From JBHIFE01 sp046760985 (GTDB lineage: Bacteria; Chloroflexota; Dehalococcoidia; Dehalococcoidales; RBG-16-60-22), in contig JBHIFE010000023.1 of the NCBI GenBank assembly GCA_046760985.1, positions 1 through 16,370 on the forward strand: a DNA stretch of 16,370 bases. Direction: 5' to 3'. Each line of letters opens with the position of its first letter. Position 1 is the stretch's first letter. The notes below the pieces were generated by a model. That model searched no databases and was not told the DNA's origin. It saw only the letters and a list, made by a program, of their open reading frames with translations. The position numbers and the translations under genes are program-made. Below are positions 14,687-16,370 of the stretch, piece after piece.

Positions 14687-15469
14687 TTATCTGATTTGCT
14701 TCTGAGCGACTGACAGCAGTTTGTGATAGATGTTTTTCGCCTCGTTAGCTACCTGTGGACTGGCGTCAAGAAGCGGAAGATTAGCTAAGTCAGCCTCTAC
14801 TATGGCTTGGTCATAGGAAATAAAGCCAAGGAATTCAAAGCCAGGTAGATTGGCGATTAAGAATCCACTGTCCGATTGGCTTCTAAGCTTATTCCCGACT
14901 ACGGCAATATTTGGTAAACCAATATCCTGTGCCAGTTTTTTGATTTTATCGGCGGTTTCAATGCTTCGCCGGCTCGGTTCTACTACCACAATCAATTTAT
15001 CTACAGCACTGGCGGTTGCTCGTCCCAGGTGCTCTATGCCGGCTTCCATATCCATAATGATTACTTCGTTTCTGGCTAGGAGCAGATGGTTAATCAGGGC
15101 TTTTAATAAAACATTTTCCGGGCAATAACAACCGCTACCACCTTTCTTGGTTCGCCCCATTACCATTAACTTAATGCCATTATGTTCTTGCCAGTATTTT
15201 TCTGGCAGGTCATCCACTTTCGGATTCAACTTAAAATAGACCTCAGTTCGCCCCGGTATTGCTCCGGTCCTTTCGGCAATAAGGTCTTTCATTTCCGAAA
15301 TGGGGACTACCTTTTCTGGGTGAGGAAAGCCGAGAGTAGCAGCTAGATTGGCGTCGGGGTCAGCATCTATAGCTAAAACAGAGTAGCCAGACTCAGTAAA
15401 TTTTCGTGAAAGGAGAGCCGCTAACAAAGTCTTACCTACGCCGCCTTTACCACTGATAGCAATCTTCAT
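14687..15469 (-). CDS. cooC: CooC-type nickel-insertion ATPase, first copy
   Basis: This is a 260-residue MinD/ParA-like P-loop ATPase with GKGGVGKT at 7-14, a DADPDANLA segment at about 36-43, the CXC pair C114 and C116 in SGCYCPEN, and IIMDMEAGIEH around 137-147. These features define the CooC group that loads nickel into CO dehydrogenase. It is the first gene after the promoter at about 15559-15587. The ATG at 15469 fits the family N-terminus MKIAISGKGG but has no recognisable ribosome-binding site; the mRNA leader of roughly 80 bases contains a stem-loop at 15498-15524. It is clearly diverged from the second copy, sharing mainly the motifs, so the two are not a recent duplication. Confidence 0.88.
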   Translation of the reverse strand: MKIAISGKGGVGKTLLAALLSRKFTESGYSVLAIDADPDANLAATLGFPHPEKVVPISEMKDLIAERTGAIPGRTEVYFKLNPKVDDLPEKYWQEHNGIKLMVMGRTKKGGSGCYCPENVLLKALINHLLLARNEVIIMDMEAGIEHLGRATASAVDKLIVVVEPSRRSIETADKIKKLAQDIGLPNIAVVGNKLRSQSDSGFLIANLPGFEFLGFISYDQAIVEADLANLPLLDASPQVANEAKNIYHKLLSVAQKQIR

Positions 15470-15497
15470 TAAAGTCTTGCTTTTGGCACAATTAAAG

Positions 15498-15524
15498 CTG
15501 AGACTTTTTAGAAAAAGTGCTCAG
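15498..15524 (-). promoter_or_regulatory. Stem-loop in the operon leader
   Basis: On the minus strand CTGAG-C-ACTTTTT pairs with AAAAAGT-CTCAG across a tiny CT loop: a 12-bp stem with one bulged base, AT-rich towards the loop. It lies between the proposed promoter and the first ATG. No T-run follows, so it is not a standard terminator. It may be an RNA structure or, as DNA, a near-palindromic protein site. Confidence 0.5.
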
Positions 15525-15540
15525 ACTTATTAACTGCTCC

Positions 15541-15609
15541 TATTGACCGCCAATGTACAGTTTATCCTCCGCCGAGGGAAAAGTCAAGGAAGTGTAGCCT
15601 CGGTCAATA
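15541..15609. repeat. 9-bp inverted repeat bracketing the operon promoter
   Basis: TATTGACCG at 15541-15549 is perfectly complementary to CGGTCAATA at 15601-15609. The 51 bases between the arms contain the whole -35/-10 promoter. One arm falls just downstream of the expected transcription start and the other about 50 bases upstream, a spacing that suits two binding sites of one regulator. No cognate regulator gene is in the window. Confidence 0.5.
15559..15587 (-). promoter_or_regulatory. Sigma70-like promoter of the Wood-Ljungdahl operon
   Basis: On the minus strand TTGACT (15587-15582, five of six consensus bases) and TAAACT (15564-15559, four of six) are separated by exactly 17 bases. Transcription would start near 15552 and give a leader of about 83 bases before cooC. 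It lies in the only sizeable gap (154 bases) upstream of the operon. Housekeeping-sigma consensus is assumed. Confidence 0.6.
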
Positions 15610-15623
15610 TAGTAACGCCGGCG

Positions 15624-16370
15624 TCAAACGGCAAGCGTGGATAAGTGCTTTATCCTTTTGAGCATATTGGGGTGAGTGGTGAAGAGCTCCATCAATTTAT
15701 GAGAACTACCCAGCCGCACTTCTTTTTGGCGCAGTTCCATGAGTTCATCATAGTCAATAGTGCCACTCATGTCCTGGTCAATCTGGGATAGCTCTCTAAT
15801 CTCATTCCATGCCCGGGAAGGGTCGTTGACAAAGAAGGCTTTAACCCCTTCAACCCGTTTGAGTTCCTCGCTGTTTCTCATGCGGGCATTTCCATAGACC
15901 AGCTTAAATAGTGCTGTGGCTAGGTGATGTGGCATGTTACCTAACCGAACACTGCCTAGGTCAGCATAATACTCTCGTATTCTGGAGCCGTAAAGCACCA
16001 AGAGATTAGTAATGAAATAGAGGAAGAAGGAACCGAGTCCAATTAGCGCAGCGTAACCACCCCCCCTTCCACGACCCCCAGAAGCCCCTCCCCACATCAT
16101 ACTAAAGGCTATCCAATACATTATCAACGGGATAACTGAAATTAGGGTAATAATTGCCATATCGCGATGTTTAATGTGGGATAGCTCATGTCCCAGCACC
16201 GCCTTAAGTTCATCTCGGCTTAGCAGCCTGAGTATGCCCTGGGTAACACAAACCCGCCCATCCCGTCGCGTCCGACCGAAAGCAAAGGCATTTGGTATAG
16301 CTAGCTGCGAGATACCAACCTTTGGCTTGGGCAGATGTGCCTCGTTAGCCAGCTCAGCCACCATTTGGTG
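15624..16370 (-). CDS. htpX: HtpX-type M48 membrane metalloprotease with EF-hand loop (5' end outside window)
   Basis: The frame is open through the upper window edge, reading HQMVAELANEAH, which is mid-protein in HtpX; the missing part should hold the first membrane helices. Numbering from the Met at 16364, the zinc site is HELSH at 59-63 with the third ligand E131 in REYYAD. Two membrane helices are visible at about 71-91 and 104-126, divided by a glycine-rich loop (GGASGGRGRGGG). HtpX proteases degrade damaged inner-membrane proteins with a cytoplasmic active site. The C-terminal part contains a perfect 12-residue EF-hand loop, DQDMSGTIDYDE at 196-207, absent from E. coli HtpX as I recall it. 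The end matches the family (TTHPNMLKRIKHL). It points the same way as the acs genes but is separated from them by a promoter, so functional linkage is not implied. Confidence 0.92.
   Translation of the reverse strand, partial: HQMVAELANEAHLPKPKVGISQLAIPNAFAFGRTRRDGRVCVTQGILRLLSRDELKAVLGHELSHIKHRDMAIITLISVIPLIMYWIAFSMMWGGASGGRGRGGGYAALIGLGSFFLYFITNLLVLYGSRIREYYADLGSVRLGNMPHHLATALFKLVYGNARMRNSEELKRVEGVKAFFVNDPSRAWNEIRELSQIDQDMSGTIDYDELMELRQKEVRLGSSHKLMELFTTHPNMLKRIKHLSTLAV

Overview
The window is one long run of minus-strand genes that encodes most of a Wood-Ljungdahl (reductive acetyl-CoA) pathway. It holds the carbonyl-branch enzyme complex, its corrinoid proteins, methyltransferase and maturation factors, and two of the methyl-branch folate enzymes. 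Gene identities rest on active-site and cluster-ligand motifs read from the translations. The organism is an anaerobic bacterium of moderate GC content. AcsB is the full-length bacterial type with the N-terminal domain, not the short archaeal CdhC. The protein style, the M48 protease carrying an EF-hand loop and the DUF3786 protein make Chloroflexota, class Dehalococcoidia or a relative, my best guess. That is inference; no rRNA or other marker lies in the window.

Layout in transcription order, from high to low coordinates. (1) 16370-15624: 3' part of an HtpX-type membrane metalloprotease. (2) 15623-15470: an intergenic region with a good sigma70-like promoter flanked by a 9-bp inverted repeat, then a leader hairpin. 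(3) 15469-842: a tight cluster reading cooC-like ATPase, fhs, RACo-type activator (acsV), second cooC-like ATPase, folD, a small basic orphan protein, acsD, acsA/cooS, acsB, acsC, acsE, and a DUF3786 protein. Most gaps are under 40 bases, and acsV overlaps the second cooC by 4 bases, so this looks like one operon. (4) 840-713: a MITE-like block of three perfect hairpins. (5) 687-1: NuoE-like and NuoF-like genes, the latter cut by the window edge, the start of an NAD(H)-linked diaphorase module for a hydrogenase or formate dehydrogenase.

How the genes work together: Fhs activates formate on tetrahydrofolate and FolD carries it to methylene-THF. A methylene-THF reductase must be encoded elsewhere. 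AcsE moves the methyl group from methyl-THF to the corrinoid protein AcsCD, which RACo (AcsV) reactivates at the expense of ATP when its cobalt is oxidised. AcsA reduces CO2 to CO, and AcsB joins CO, methyl and CoA at the A-cluster. The CooC-like ATPases probably load nickel. The NuoE/F module would link this chemistry to NAD(H).

The most unusual points are: an apparent AUA start codon for acsC; a DUF3786 protein and a 73-residue basic orphan embedded in the operon; an EF-hand calcium-binding loop inside the HtpX-like protease; the inverted repeat bracketing the operon promoter; and the compact hairpin element separating the operon from the nuoEF-like genes.
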